Shown: positions 47,619 to 55,956 of the stretch, one piece after another
How the letters are laid out: each line of letters opens with the position of its first letter
How positions within the stretch are numbered: position 1 is the first letter of the stretch
Source: Sediminibacterium sp. TEGAF015
GTDB taxonomy: Bacteria; Bacteroidota; Bacteroidia; Chitinophagales; Chitinophagaceae
Assembly (NCBI RefSeq): GCF_025997995.1
Contig: NZ_AP026683.1
Location: 1,426,501-1,490,500, forward strand
Length of the DNA: 64,000 nucleotides
Direction: 5' to 3'
The notes under the pieces: model-generated
Databases searched by the model: none
What the model was told of the DNA's origin: nothing
What the model saw: the letters and a program-made list of their open reading frames with translations, nothing else
Program-made: the position numbers and the translations under genes

Positions 47619-48224
47619 TTAGTTTAAAGTCAATTCGTGTTCGGGGCAATCAATTCGTAAATCTGTTGTTGCCAATTTTGATTGAAGCAATTTGCAGTAA
47701 TGTTGTCCGTTTGTATTTTGATAGTTTGAACAAGTAAAACACATTCGTTGAATGGTGATGATACCTGCCTTGTTCAATTCGTGAATAAGTTTGAGCAACC
47801 CCGAAAGGATAATTTCTTTTTGATCTTCCGTCAACGAACCCAATGGTTTTTCAATAGCAAAAGCAAAATTGGCTGACTTGTCTGCTGTTTGTTTTCCTTG
47901 GTCAGTTAAGCCAATCACGTAACTTCTTGTGTCAATAGGGTCATCAAATTTTTGTACTAGCCCTTTTTTCAATAGTAGTTTTACGCTATCGCTAATCGTA
48001 GCTTTTGACATATTAAATTCTTGTGCCAAGTAGCTCACCTTACATTGATGTTCGCTATGAAAAAGCAGGAAGATTAAAACCTGTATTTGAATAGGGCTTA
48101 AAGCGTTTTCTTTGCTTTCGTTCCATAGCAACACACGGAAGGCTTCGGAAATACGCTCCAAAGCCACAACAATTTTACTTTCTACTTTTTTATTCTGTCG
48201 GTTTACATCAAATGCTGATTTCAT
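47619..48224 (-). CDS. MarR-family regulator with Cys-rich tail
   Basis: This 201-residue protein has a winged helix (SPIQIQVLIFLLFHSE, YLAQEFNMSKATISDSVKLL) and KFDDPIDTRSYVIGLTDQG. The C-terminal ~45 residues add CFTCSNY and HYC...CPEHEL, a possible metal or thiol site. Palindromes in two promoters just upstream are the likely operators, so it probably represses its own operon. Confidence 0.88.
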   Translation of the reverse strand: MKSAFDVNRQNKKVESKIVVALERISEAFRVLLWNESKENALSPIQIQVLIFLLFHSEHQCKVSYLAQEFNMSKATISDSVKLLLKKGLVQKFDDPIDTRSYVIGLTDQGKQTADKSANFAFAIEKPLGSLTEDQKEIILSGLLKLIHELNKAGIITIQRMCFTCSNYQNTNGQHYCKLLQSKLATTDLRIDCPEHELTLN

Positions 48225-48569
48225 CTATTTGCAGTTTTCCATTTCAATTATAAAATATCCTTTTTGTTTTATCGCAGCTTCCCACTCTGCTCGTAGAGTT
48301 TCTATATGGCAGAACCTACATTCTTTTGATGTTAATGGTTGTCCTTCTTGTCCCTTTGATGTCAGATAGTCTTTACCATAACCGTAAATTATGGATGTAT
48401 CTCTAATTTCTTCGGGTGCGATAATGTCAAAGTGCATTACGCTACCGTCTTTTTTTGTTACATAAGTGTCCCAAACTGCTACTTTCATTTCTTTTGATTT
48501 ATTGTTTTGTGCGTTTACCGAAATAGCAAACAACACTGTGATGGTTAAACAAAATGTTCTCATCGCCAT
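48225..48569 (-). CDS. DUF2024-family protein with signal-like N-terminus
   Basis: I start at MAMRTFCLTITVLFAISVNA (48569). The core MKVAVWDTYVTKKDGSVMHF, YGYGKDYLTSKGQEG and SKECRFCHIE is DUF2024, normally an ~87-residue cytoplasmic protein. The extra N-terminus looks like a signal peptide; alternatively translation starts at the internal MKVAVWD. Family function unknown; a CxxC is present. Confidence 0.78.
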   Translation of the reverse strand: MAMRTFCLTITVLFAISVNAQNNKSKEMKVAVWDTYVTKKDGSVMHFDIIAPEEIRDTSIIYGYGKDYLTSKGQEGQPLTSKECRFCHIETLRAEWEAAIKQKGYFIIEMENCK

Positions 48570-48570
48570 A

Positions 48571-48617
48571 GAAAAAAACAAAGCCCCACAAAGGTAGTTA
48601 TCCTAACAATGTGGGGC
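48571..48617 (-). terminator. Terminator between the thioredoxin-like and DUF2024 genes
   Basis: GCCCCACA...TGTGGGGC hairpin followed on the minus strand by TTTGTTTTTTT. It lies within the operon and overlaps a second promoter. Confidence 0.65.
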
Positions 48618-48619
48618 AA
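48589..48619 (-). promoter_or_regulatory. Second promoter with operator-like sequence
   Basis: TTG at 48617-48619, 20-nt spacer, TACCTTTG at 48589-48596. The spacer contains GTTAGGATAACTA, a shortened form of the palindrome in the first promoter. It would drive DUF2024, marR and downstream genes. Confidence 0.5.
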
Positions 48620-48624
48620 ACTTT

Positions 48625-48858
48625 TTAACCTTTTACGTCCGCCATAGACGCACCAAAGTTGAGGTGAAGCACGTTCCCGTTTGGGGTAAGCAATGCAGGA
48701 ACAGATTTAACGCCTTTTGCTTCCGCTTCGGCAATTCTGTTCTTTTGCTCGCCCAAATGAACGATTTCTACTTTGTCGCTACCGATAAGCGACACGATGT
48801 CCTGCTCTGCACTAACGCATACCGGACAACCTGCGTGGTAAAATACTGATTTTGTCAT
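48625..48858 (-). CDS. Small thioredoxin-fold protein (CPVC)
   Basis: This 77-residue protein has FYHAGCPVCVSAEQDI (redox CxxC), VEIVHLGEQKNRIAEAEAKG and KSVPALLTPNG with the cis-Pro. It is a glutaredoxin/thioredoxin-like mini protein heading the MarR operon. Confidence 0.85.
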   Translation of the reverse strand: MTKSVFYHAGCPVCVSAEQDIVSLIGSDKVEIVHLGEQKNRIAEAEAKGVKSVPALLTPNGNVLHLNFGASMADVKG

Positions 48859-48897
48859 TTTTTGAATGAATTAAGTTTTGTGGCAAGATTGCCGATG

Positions 48898-48927
48898 CAA
48901 ATATAGTTAGGCATCCTAACTATACAA
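48898..48927 (-). promoter_or_regulatory. Promoter with embedded MarR-type operator
   Basis: TTG (48925-48927), 19-nt spacer and TATATTTG (48898-48905) match the Bacteroidota promoter. A perfect 9-bp inverted repeat with a 3-nt centre, ATAGTTAGG-CAT-CCTAACTAT (48903-48923), covers the spacer. A bound MarR dimer would block the polymerase. Confidence 0.75.
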
Positions 48928-48953
48928 AATATTTTAGCTTTTTTTAATTGTCA

Positions 48954-48973
48954 GGGTGGTGGGCGGGCTTTGG
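48954..48973 (+). other. G-quadruplex motif
   Basis: GGG-TGGT-GGG-C-GGG-CTTT-GGG on the plus strand, upstream of the MarR operon promoter. Very like the motif at 33395. Confidence 0.55.
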
Positions 48974-48985
48974 GTGCGGTTGGGT

Positions 48986-49045
48986 AAAATTAAATGTGCT
49001 GCAAAAGCGTTGGCTAGTTTGTCGGCTTGCAGCTCTTTTAATTTT
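48986..49045. repeat. Covarying palindrome PB6 (inverted)
   Basis: AAAATTAA-ATGT-GCTGCAA ... TTGCAGC-TCTT-TTAATTTT. Same pair of internal loops as PB1-PB5 but in swapped order, so the element lies the other way round. 48928-49266 has no gene. Confidence 0.6.
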
Positions 49046-49120
49046 ATGAAGCGTTGGGGCTTTGTCTGTCTGTTTACTGCTGGTTTTCTCTCAGTGGTGT
49101 CGTCTTTTAGGGTGAGGCAT

Positions 49121-49244
49121 AACGTTTTGCAGCTACCCGAAGGGCGGGACTTTTACCACAAAACTTGATTTGAAAAACTAATGTTTGATTAACCACAAAA
49201 CTGTCTTTGGAACACGAAACCCCGCCTTTTGGGTAGGTGCTGTT
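49121..49244 (-). repeat. attC-like site R (124 bp)
   Basis: AACGTTTTGCAGCTACCCGAAG ... GGGTAGGTGCTGTT. Arms CTACCCGAAGGCGGG/CCCGCCTTTTGGGTAG pair with small bulges. The right flank ATGCCCAGTGC pairs over 11 bases (one G.T) with GCATTGGGCAT before site S. Confidence 0.78.
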
Positions 49245-49266
49245 ATGCCCAGTGCTTTCTTTCGGT

Positions 49267-51036
49267 TTATGCAAACATTGCAATTTGTCCATTGTTTATA
49301 GGTGTCATTTCGTTGATAAAGTTGTCCCACAAGTTCAATGTCAAATTGAGTTTATACTTTTCGTTCAGCATTTCAAGTTCTGATTGCAGTTGTGTCTTGT
49401 TAATTTGTTTTGCTAATTTTAAAAGGTCAATTCTCATTAGAACGTCCTTTGTAAAAGTCCTTTTAGCGTCTGGAAAAGTTACAGATTGTAAAAACTGAAC
49501 TGTCGTGTCGGAGTTTAAAAGAATTAAAGCATAAACCGCAAATTCTATTTTGTCAAAACCTATTAAATAACAAGTGTCGTCAAGCATTACGGGCTTATTG
49601 TCCTGTGGCAGAATTAGCGTAAAATGAAAGGTCTTGTAAAGTCCTGATATGGCAACTTTGAAAGGTTTGAAGGAATAGTCGCCAATACCAAATATTGAAA
49701 ACAAAGGTTTGTTGTTGTAGATACTTGATTTTCTTGCATCAAAATTTGCTTGATGCTGTGTCAAGTATTGATATGTTTTAGGATATTCAGTTTTGATATA
49801 TTTGGTTTCCTGTCCAACTTTCTTTTGCGTAACAATCGTAAACTTTCGTGTCTGATTTATTACAGTATTTTTAAGGTCTGAACTTTTGAGAATACCGTAA
49901 ACTAAACCGTCTTCCAATTTTACTTCTTCATTTAACCCATTTACATAATGTCCATTTACTTTATCCAATTCCATAACTGTTGAACAGTCGTGTTTTAAAC
50001 CTTGTCGCCAAACAAAAGGACATTCACCGTCAATCTCTTTCGTGTGCATGTAAGTGTCAATGTTTGAAACAAATTTATCATTAAGCCAACCGAATTCAAG
50101 TTGAGATGTTTGATTGTTGTAAAAATCAAATTCCGTGCAATCAAATGTAGGAAGTGAGTTTAACTTACAATAGAATAAAGACGCTTCAACGGAAACATTA
50201 AATTCTTTTTTGCTGTCAATGCAATGTTTTTCAATAGTTGAAATCTTGTATCGGTTTTTACTTTGGTCAAAGACGATGTTTTTGATAACAGAATTTTTTA
50301 CCAATAACAATAAATTCCCTTTCATATTTTGAAAGGTTTCAATCATAGTCAATGTAATAAATTCAGCAATGTCAAAATTCCCTTTTCCTGTCATTGCGTC
50401 TAAACCACTATGATTTTTGAAATTCGTTTTTTTAGGAAGATTTGTTGAATTTAAACTACCCAATTTTGAATTGGTTACCCAAGGTGGATTACCAATTACT
50501 AAAATATCATTTGTAGAATGCTCCTTTGCTATCGTTTTGAAGTCGAAGTCGAAAACATTACAATGAACTATCGAAATTTTTGGCTTGTGTGATTTTGGAT
50601 TAGAAAGAAAGAAATCTACAATGCTGAATTTAGTTTCCCAAACGTAAGGTTTATAAATTTCAACCCCGAATACATTTTTTATGTTTTTGAAATTGCGTAG
50701 AGAAGCAATAATAAAATTCCCTTTTCCGCAGGTTGGCTCAATAACAACTTCAGGTGAAATGTTTTTTGAAGCCAAGTGTAATGTAACTTTATTAGCTAAA
50801 TCTGAATTGGTTTGAAAGTCGCCATATTCTGCTCTGTCGGGTTCTTCAACAATATTATTAGTAATTGAAAGAACTTCTTTAAGCGTTTCTAATTCTTCAT
50901 CATTATCAAAAAAATGTATGATGCCGAAGGCATCATACATTTTTTGATTTGCCTTTTCAAAAGACGTAATCTTTTTCAGATTGTCATTTAAGAAATCAGA
51001 AACTTGATGAGTAATATTTGCTTCAAATACTTTCAT
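49267..51036 (-). CDS. DNA N6-adenine methyltransferase of a restriction-modification pair
   Basis: This 589-residue SAM-dependent enzyme has motif I VIEPTCGKGNFIIASL, motif IV GNPPWVTNSKLG (NPPW, amino-methyltransferase) and FGVEIYKPYVW. The C-terminal half (~330-589) is probably target recognition. The start codon abuts the stop of the nuclease gene upstream. Sequence specificity is not readable. Confidence 0.85.
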   Translation of the reverse strand: MKVFEANITHQVSDFLNDNLKKITSFEKANQKMYDAFGIIHFFDNDEELETLKEVLSITNNIVEEPDRAEYGDFQTNSDLANKVTLHLASKNISPEVVIEPTCGKGNFIIASLRNFKNIKNVFGVEIYKPYVWETKFSIVDFFLSNPKSHKPKISIVHCNVFDFDFKTIAKEHSTNDILVIGNPPWVTNSKLGSLNSTNLPKKTNFKNHSGLDAMTGKGNFDIAEFITLTMIETFQNMKGNLLLLVKNSVIKNIVFDQSKNRYKISTIEKHCIDSKKEFNVSVEASLFYCKLNSLPTFDCTEFDFYNNQTSQLEFGWLNDKFVSNIDTYMHTKEIDGECPFVWRQGLKHDCSTVMELDKVNGHYVNGLNEEVKLEDGLVYGILKSSDLKNTVINQTRKFTIVTQKKVGQETKYIKTEYPKTYQYLTQHQANFDARKSSIYNNKPLFSIFGIGDYSFKPFKVAISGLYKTFHFTLILPQDNKPVMLDDTCYLIGFDKIEFAVYALILLNSDTTVQFLQSVTFPDAKRTFTKDVLMRIDLLKLAKQINKTQLQSELEMLNEKYKLNLTLNLWDNFINEMTPINNGQIAMFA

Positions 51037-51735
51037 TTACTGTTCAGTAACTTTATGAATGATATTATGTACACCGTCAAGATTATTTAATGGTTTCGTT
51101 TTTCCTTCTCGATTTGGACAAATCCAACTATATGAAAGTCTCCACTGCAATGCATTAGAAATCGTCAAGCAACCATTTTGAATTTCAGTTTCAAGAATTT
51201 GTTTTGCTAATAGTTCTTTAGTTGAATCATCTGCTGGCAAATTTATTCCTGTCAGAAACGCCACTATATCATCAGTACTACTTCCGACTCTTTTCATATC
51301 ATTTATAATTCGAGTTGTTGAATAATCGCCCGTGAATTTCGCAGGAACAAAGGAACAACTAACAAAATCTAGAATAGAAGTTTGGTTTTGTGAATCGTCT
51401 TTTTTATCGTAAACAAAAACCAATAGATTATAACCTAATCCGAATATTTTTTGCTTAGCATCTTTATATGGACAAGATGATTGGGGTTTGTTTATGGATG
51501 TTACCTTTATGTCTGTGAGTATATTTTCAGATGGAAGGTCAATTCCACTGGCAGATGAACCAACAATTGTGTCATACACAGCAAGTAAATGGTCTTTGAA
51601 TTTATGTTCGACATGGGTTCCAACTTTTTTACCGTCAGTTACTCCATAAAGTTCCGTATTTTGAACAGTTGATTCACTTTTACAAAACTTTTGAGCTTCC
51701 TCAATTAACTTTTCTATTGTTAAATTTTGCTTCAT
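51037..51735 (-). CDS. Candidate type II restriction endonuclease
   Basis: This 232-residue protein is followed directly by the methyltransferase gene. GSSASGIDLPSENILTDIKV fits a PD-(D/E)XK core (Asp, then D-I-K), and GYNLLVFVYDKKDD is the following strand. WRLSYSWICPNREGKTKPLN near the end is typical of R-M nucleases. Identified by motif and partner; family not named. Confidence 0.72.
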   Translation of the reverse strand: MKQNLTIEKLIEEAQKFCKSESTVQNTELYGVTDGKKVGTHVEHKFKDHLLAVYDTIVGSSASGIDLPSENILTDIKVTSINKPQSSCPYKDAKQKIFGLGYNLLVFVYDKKDDSQNQTSILDFVSCSFVPAKFTGDYSTTRIINDMKRVGSSTDDIVAFLTGINLPADDSTKELLAKQILETEIQNGCLTISNALQWRLSYSWICPNREGKTKPLNNLDGVHNIIHKVTEQ

Positions 51736-51873
51736 TTATGTTTTAAAGTATTTGTGGCTAAGTTAATATTTTTAAAGGTTAAAATCGTCTCATTTGGTCG
51801 TGAAGTTTTACACAAAAGTTTGATGTCAAGCTGCAATGTTCGTCTGTTGCACTGTCGTCATAGCATTGGGCAT

Positions 51874-52052
51874 AACGAGCAGGGCTTTATGCAGGTTGGG
51901 AATTAGAATTCCGTCCGCCCATAACCACTGCTGATTGAAAATATGAAATTAAGTATAAAAGCTGATAGTTATTCGTCTGCTGGAACTCAAGCTGGGATTA
52001 GCGAATAGCTGATGATACAAGGTCAAGCCCAACTTGCATAAAACCCAATGTT
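51874..52052 (-). repeat. attC-like site S (179 bp)
   Basis: AACGAGCAGGGCTTTATGCAGG ... TTGCATAAAACCCAATGTT. Arms TTTATGCA/TGCATAAA pair. The right flank GCCTGTA pairs with TACAGGC before site T. No gene in 51736-52075. Confidence 0.75.
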
Positions 52053-52075
52053 GCCTGTAGTGCTATCAATTACTT

Positions 52076-53452
52076 TCATTTACTTACGAGTCTTAACAAT
52101 TCTTGGTATACGTCATTTGGTCGGTCTGCACGTTTACTTATAATTTTCCCATCTTTATCAATTATAGCATAATGCGGTATGCCGTTAATTCCAAAAAGCT
52201 CGTCTGCTTCTTTTATCATTTTTTCGGTCAATAAATAATGTTCACCAGCAATCTCTAATTGATTACGAGCTTTTCTCCAAGCTTTTTCTTTGTCATTATA
52301 TCCAAAGTAAATAAATGCAATATTCTTTCCCTTTAGTTTTTCCTTTAAGATGGCAGCATTGAGCATTTCTGCCCTGCATGGTATGCACCAGCTCGCCCAA
52401 AAGTCCAGGTAAATTATTTTCCCTCTATACTTTTTTAAAATGTCAGCAATAGAATTTGCTCTGCTATTATCGACAAAAATGGATGAAGATACTGCCGGAT
52501 TCACATAATCATTTCGCCTACTAATTACATTTTGTTTCATTTCATCGTTACGAACAATTATATCATACTTTTTAAATAATGGACTATAAATACTGTCAGG
52601 AGTTTTAATCAACCATGCCATAAACCTAGATAGATAAACTTCTTTTGTACTTCCTGTCAGGATATTGCTGTCTGCTACATAATTAAAGCGATCATTTAGT
52701 GTTAGCTTTCTTCCAATTTTATTAAGTTTTGAAGCAACATAAAAGTCTATAAGGTCATTATATTCGGTCGTATTTAAGGCAGCGTACTCATCGTTAATAC
52801 CTTTTTCCATAATTTTTGATATGGCGATATTATCTAAAGAATCCCGATTGGGTATGTTTTCAACCACTGTTCTCTCATAAGGCTCGTATAAATATTTAGA
52901 GCGAATCCAACTATAATATTCATCAGACATTTCATGTGAACGCTTGTACTCATTTAATAGATTTACTTTGTAAAAGGCTAACTCTTTTCTATAAAAAAGA
53001 ACGCTGTCTATATCTTTGTTTCTGACCTTTTCGCTGAAATTATTCACCGAATAGTATTTACTTAAGCTGTCTTGCAAATGGGCAAAATAATTGAAGTCAT
53101 CGGCGTTTACTCCAATTGCATAAACAGGATTTCGTTTAGAAAAGTCTACGATTAAGTTTAGCTTTTCCCCTTTCACCAAATCAAATAATTGACTCCCATT
53201 TTGTGTTTTTATAGACCAACTACCGATTGATTCCTCGGGAACTGTAACTTTAAAATTTCTACTTCTATCAAGCACTACTTTTACTCTATTGTCACGCCAA
53301 ACTCTGGTAAAATTGTGAAAACCTCCTGTTTCATTGATGTAAAGTATTGAGTCGCTATAATTTTTTACCGTTCCATAAATGTCAACTTGAGCGTTAATAC
53401 TAAGTGTAGCTGTGGAGATAAATAATACCAATAAAATTCTTGTTGTCATCAT
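52076..53452 (-). CDS. TlpA-like thiol-disulphide protein, secreted
   Basis: This 458-residue protein has a signal peptide ending SINA, an N-terminal beta domain and helical middle typical of Bacteroidota TlpA-type proteins, and a thioredoxin domain (~330-458) with IYLDFWASWCIPCRAEM and GIPHYAIIDKDG. It reduces or isomerises periplasmic disulphides. Sole gene of the S-T unit. Confidence 0.88.
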   Translation of the reverse strand: MMTTRILLVLFISTATLSINAQVDIYGTVKNYSDSILYINETGGFHNFTRVWRDNRVKVVLDRSRNFKVTVPEESIGSWSIKTQNGSQLFDLVKGEKLNLIVDFSKRNPVYAIGVNADDFNYFAHLQDSLSKYYSVNNFSEKVRNKDIDSVLFYRKELAFYKVNLLNEYKRSHEMSDEYYSWIRSKYLYEPYERTVVENIPNRDSLDNIAISKIMEKGINDEYAALNTTEYNDLIDFYVASKLNKIGRKLTLNDRFNYVADSNILTGSTKEVYLSRFMAWLIKTPDSIYSPLFKKYDIIVRNDEMKQNVISRRNDYVNPAVSSSIFVDNSRANSIADILKKYRGKIIYLDFWASWCIPCRAEMLNAAILKEKLKGKNIAFIYFGYNDKEKAWRKARNQLEIAGEHYLLTEKMIKEADELFGINGIPHYAIIDKDGKIISKRADRPNDVYQELLRLVSK

Positions 53453-53490
53453 TTTGATAAAGTTGGAGTGTCTCTGAAAGTATTACAGGC

Positions 53491-53679
53491 AACGTTCGAG
53501 GCTTGCCGCAGGGCTGGAATTGTTGCTGTGTCTGCCCGGCAACTGAAGCCGATTAAAAAACTGATGTTGAAGTTAACAACTAAAAGCCAAATAGAATTCG
53601 TTCAAGCCCAATATTAGCTGATAGTAGTACAACTGTCGATTGTTATTCCGTCCGCCAGCCTTGCGGCAAACCTTTTGTT
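53491..53679 (-). repeat. attC-like site T (189 bp)
   Basis: AACGTTCGAGGCTTGCCGCA ... TTGCGGCAAACCTTTTGTT. Near-identical to site J. The right flank ACATGCAATGC pairs over 11 bases without mismatch with GCATTGCATGT before site U. Confidence 0.8.
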
Positions 53680-53695
53680 ACATGCAATGCTATCA

Positions 53696-54934
53696 CTATG
53701 TTGTCGGATTGTTACTTACATCTTTGACTTGTAATTCAGTAATTGTCTTGTCTGTAAATAAGTCTTGGTTTGAATGGCTGAACCAGAAATCATGTATTGT
53801 CTGTGTGCCGCAGTCTTCAATTTTATAAATAAAGTCTGTTTCTTCCTCTTCAAATGGTGCAGCAAGACCTTCTTTAGTTCTTGCGTCTCCTATAATTGAA
53901 TAATCAGAGTTTACAATTGGGGATTCATTCTTGATAAAATGATTATCGTCAAAAGTTAAAGTGCTGCCTGCAGTAAGTTTAAGTCTATGTATGTAAGGGA
54001 AACAGATTTCAAAGAAAAATAAATTCCCTTGATTGTGTAAGTAAATATGCTTTATGTCGATAGATTCCACTGGGAGATAAAATTCGAGAGGATGATTTCT
54101 GTCGTTTGTCGTCGAACGGTAAACTTGTGCTGTATAGATTGAATTCTCAAATCTTGTTCTATAGTTGGGAGGCATCGCTTTTGGAGGTATAAATGAGTCA
54201 ATCATGTAATCAATGTTACCATCGGCAGACATAGCAACTGTAATGAGGTCATTTGAGTATTTTATTTCTGGTATATGTGTAAAGTAAGCAAAATGGAAAT
54301 TTGTACATTCTTTACTTCCTCTGTAGTTCCATTTTGAGGAGCGTAATGATTTGCTGCTTGTAATACCAGCAAAACCTGTATCATTAGTATGATGGTATAG
54401 CTTCAGGTAAATTTGGTTATTTTCTACTTCAAATTCACCTGATGTATATTCTTCTATGTCAGCTGGTCCATAAATCTCACATTTAAAAAGTTGGCTTTTG
54501 TCCGAATAAATCTTCAGAATATCAGAGTTATAAAATCTAACTTTTATGGTTTGTCCATTCTGAATATCAATAAAAAAATCGCAGCCAATTTTATCGTCGT
54601 CAATTTTAAATAAGTTAGGAGCAGTAAAATGCAGTGGTTGTATCCAGCCATTATTTACGAAAATGAAATCAGGGACGATTATTGAGTTGCCTTGCTCATG
54701 TACAAGCCGACATTTAATCTTCCCTACATAGGGTTTCGAGTCTAGGAAGTCACAGCCTCGATAATTAAACGTGAAATAATGATGGTCAAGGTTTGTCTCA
54801 TAGCGGTTTAAATTCTTATTGAATTTCTTGTAACCTCCCGACTTCGCTATCGTTATGCCTCCTGTAAGAAAGCAACACCTTTTATACTTCTTGCCACTAC
54901 CACAAGGGCATGGTGCGTTTTTACTCGGTTCCAT
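53696..54934 (-). CDS. SEC-C zinc-motif protein, unknown
   Basis: This 412-residue protein has an N-terminal SEC-C motif APCPCGSGKKYKRCC, a zinc-binding tag found on SecA and many nucleic-acid or defence-associated proteins. The rest is beta-rich and matches no family I know (DKIGCDFFIDIQNGQTIKV, NFHFAYFTHIPEIKY). Sole gene of the T-U unit. Confidence 0.65.
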   Translation of the reverse strand: MEPSKNAPCPCGSGKKYKRCCFLTGGITIAKSGGYKKFNKNLNRYETNLDHHYFTFNYRGCDFLDSKPYVGKIKCRLVHEQGNSIIVPDFIFVNNGWIQPLHFTAPNLFKIDDDKIGCDFFIDIQNGQTIKVRFYNSDILKIYSDKSQLFKCEIYGPADIEEYTSGEFEVENNQIYLKLYHHTNDTGFAGITSSKSLRSSKWNYRGSKECTNFHFAYFTHIPEIKYSNDLITVAMSADGNIDYMIDSFIPPKAMPPNYRTRFENSIYTAQVYRSTTNDRNHPLEFYLPVESIDIKHIYLHNQGNLFFFEICFPYIHRLKLTAGSTLTFDDNHFIKNESPIVNSDYSIIGDARTKEGLAAPFEEEETDFIYKIEDCGTQTIHDFWFSHSNQDLFTDKTITELQVKDVSNNPTT

Positions 54935-54992
54935 CGTTGGTTGAACTAAAAGTCATCTTTATATGGGTGAACTCTGTCAAAGCATTGCATGT

Positions 54993-55150
54993 AACGTACA
55001 GGGCTTTACGCAGGGTGGGGAAGGATAATTCCCGCTGCTGGCTTGGCCACTAAAAACTCGATTAGCTAAAGCCAAATTACTGAAGTTGATTTGAAATACC
55101 TAAGCTGATGGGCCATTGCTGAAAGCCCAACTTGCGTAAAGCCTTTTGTT
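54993..55150 (-). repeat. attC-like site U (158 bp)
   Basis: AACGTACAGGGCTTTACGCAGG ... GCGTAAAGCCTTTTGTT. Left part differs from site K, right part is the same. The right flank ATGGGCTGTGTA pairs over 12 bases (one G.T) with TACATAGCCCAT before site V. Confidence 0.8.
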
Positions 55151-55164
55151 ATGGGCTGTGTAAG

Positions 55165-55500
55165 TTAGCCTTGAAGTTTAATTAACTGTTCGATCATTTT
55201 AGGAAGAAATGTCTCTTTTATTACCCAAACTATAGAATAATCTATTCCAAAATAGTCGTGAACAATTCTGTTTCTGAAGCCTCGTATTTTATGCCAGTCA
55301 ATTTCTGAATGCGTCTCCTTAAAATCTTCGGGTAATCTGTTAGCCGCTTCTCCTATGATTTCGAAATTTCGGATTACAGCATCTACTGTTTTTGAGTCAG
55401 CTGAAAATTGCTCTAGAGTCAAGTCAAGAGTATAATCTAGGATTTTTTGTCCACTATCAAGGATATCGTCAATAAGCAGGTCTGTAGATCTTTTAGACAT
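55165..55500 (-). CDS. hepT: HepT-type HEPN toxin (copy 2)
   Basis: This 111-residue protein is nearly identical to 27166-27501, with the R-x4-H-x-Y motif (RNRIVHDYFG) intact. It overlaps mntA copy 2 by 8 nt. The unit, from site end to site start, has the same length (673 nt) as copy 1, so the whole cassette body was duplicated. Confidence 0.9.
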   Translation of the reverse strand: MSKRSTDLLIDDILDSGQKILDYTLDLTLEQFSADSKTVDAVIRNFEIIGEAANRLPEDFKETHSEIDWHKIRGFRNRIVHDYFGIDYSIVWVIKETFLPKMIEQLIKLQG

Positions 55501-55786
55501 AAATTATATCGGATTCTATGGCTTGAAAATATTTCTGTTTAATTCCGTTTCTCGATACAAGATCTATTTTTCTTTTAATTTTCTGTTCGAGATAATCAGC
55601 CAAATCAATGAATTCAATTCCGATAGGCTTAGAAAAATCTACAATAATATCGATGTCGCTTGATGTTGGTGAAAAATCATCGCGCACAACTGATCCAAAA
55701 AGGCCAATAGAGCTGATAGAATACTTTTCCATTAGCTCTGGCTTCAGCCTAAGTAGCAAATCTTTTATGGATTCCAATTGTGTCAT
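55493..55786 (-). CDS. mntA: MntA-type nucleotidyltransferase antitoxin (copy 2)
   Basis: This 97-residue protein has GSVVRDDFSPTSSDIDIIVD with the GSx10DxD signature. It differs from copy 1 at two residues in this motif region (RND/RDD, TTSD/TSSD). The antitoxins are likely interchangeable, which would affect stability of both copies. Confidence 0.9.
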   Translation of the reverse strand: MTQLESIKDLLLRLKPELMEKYSISSIGLFGSVVRDDFSPTSSDIDIIVDFSKPIGIEFIDLADYLEQKIKRKIDLVSRNGIKQKYFQAIESDIIYV

Positions 55787-55823
55787 ACTTCAAAGATACG
55801 AAACCTGATAATACATAGCCCAT

Positions 55824-55947
55824 AACGGTTTGCGGCTTTGCGATGTTGGGAAAATCAAAGGACAAATGCTCAATTTAGTACAAATGTTCAATAGAATTCC
55901 AATGCTCAAATTTAGTACTTCAGCCCCAATATCGCAAAACCGATGTT
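55824..55947 (-). repeat. attC-like site V (124 bp)
   Basis: AACGGTTTGCGGCTTTGCGATG ... ATCGCAAAACCGATGTT. Arms TTTGCGAT/ATCGCAAA and TTGGG/CCCAA pair. The right flank AGCTGCTGTTT pairs over 11 bases (one G.T) with AAATAGCAGCT before site W. Confidence 0.78.
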
Positions 55948-55956
55948 AGCTGCTGT

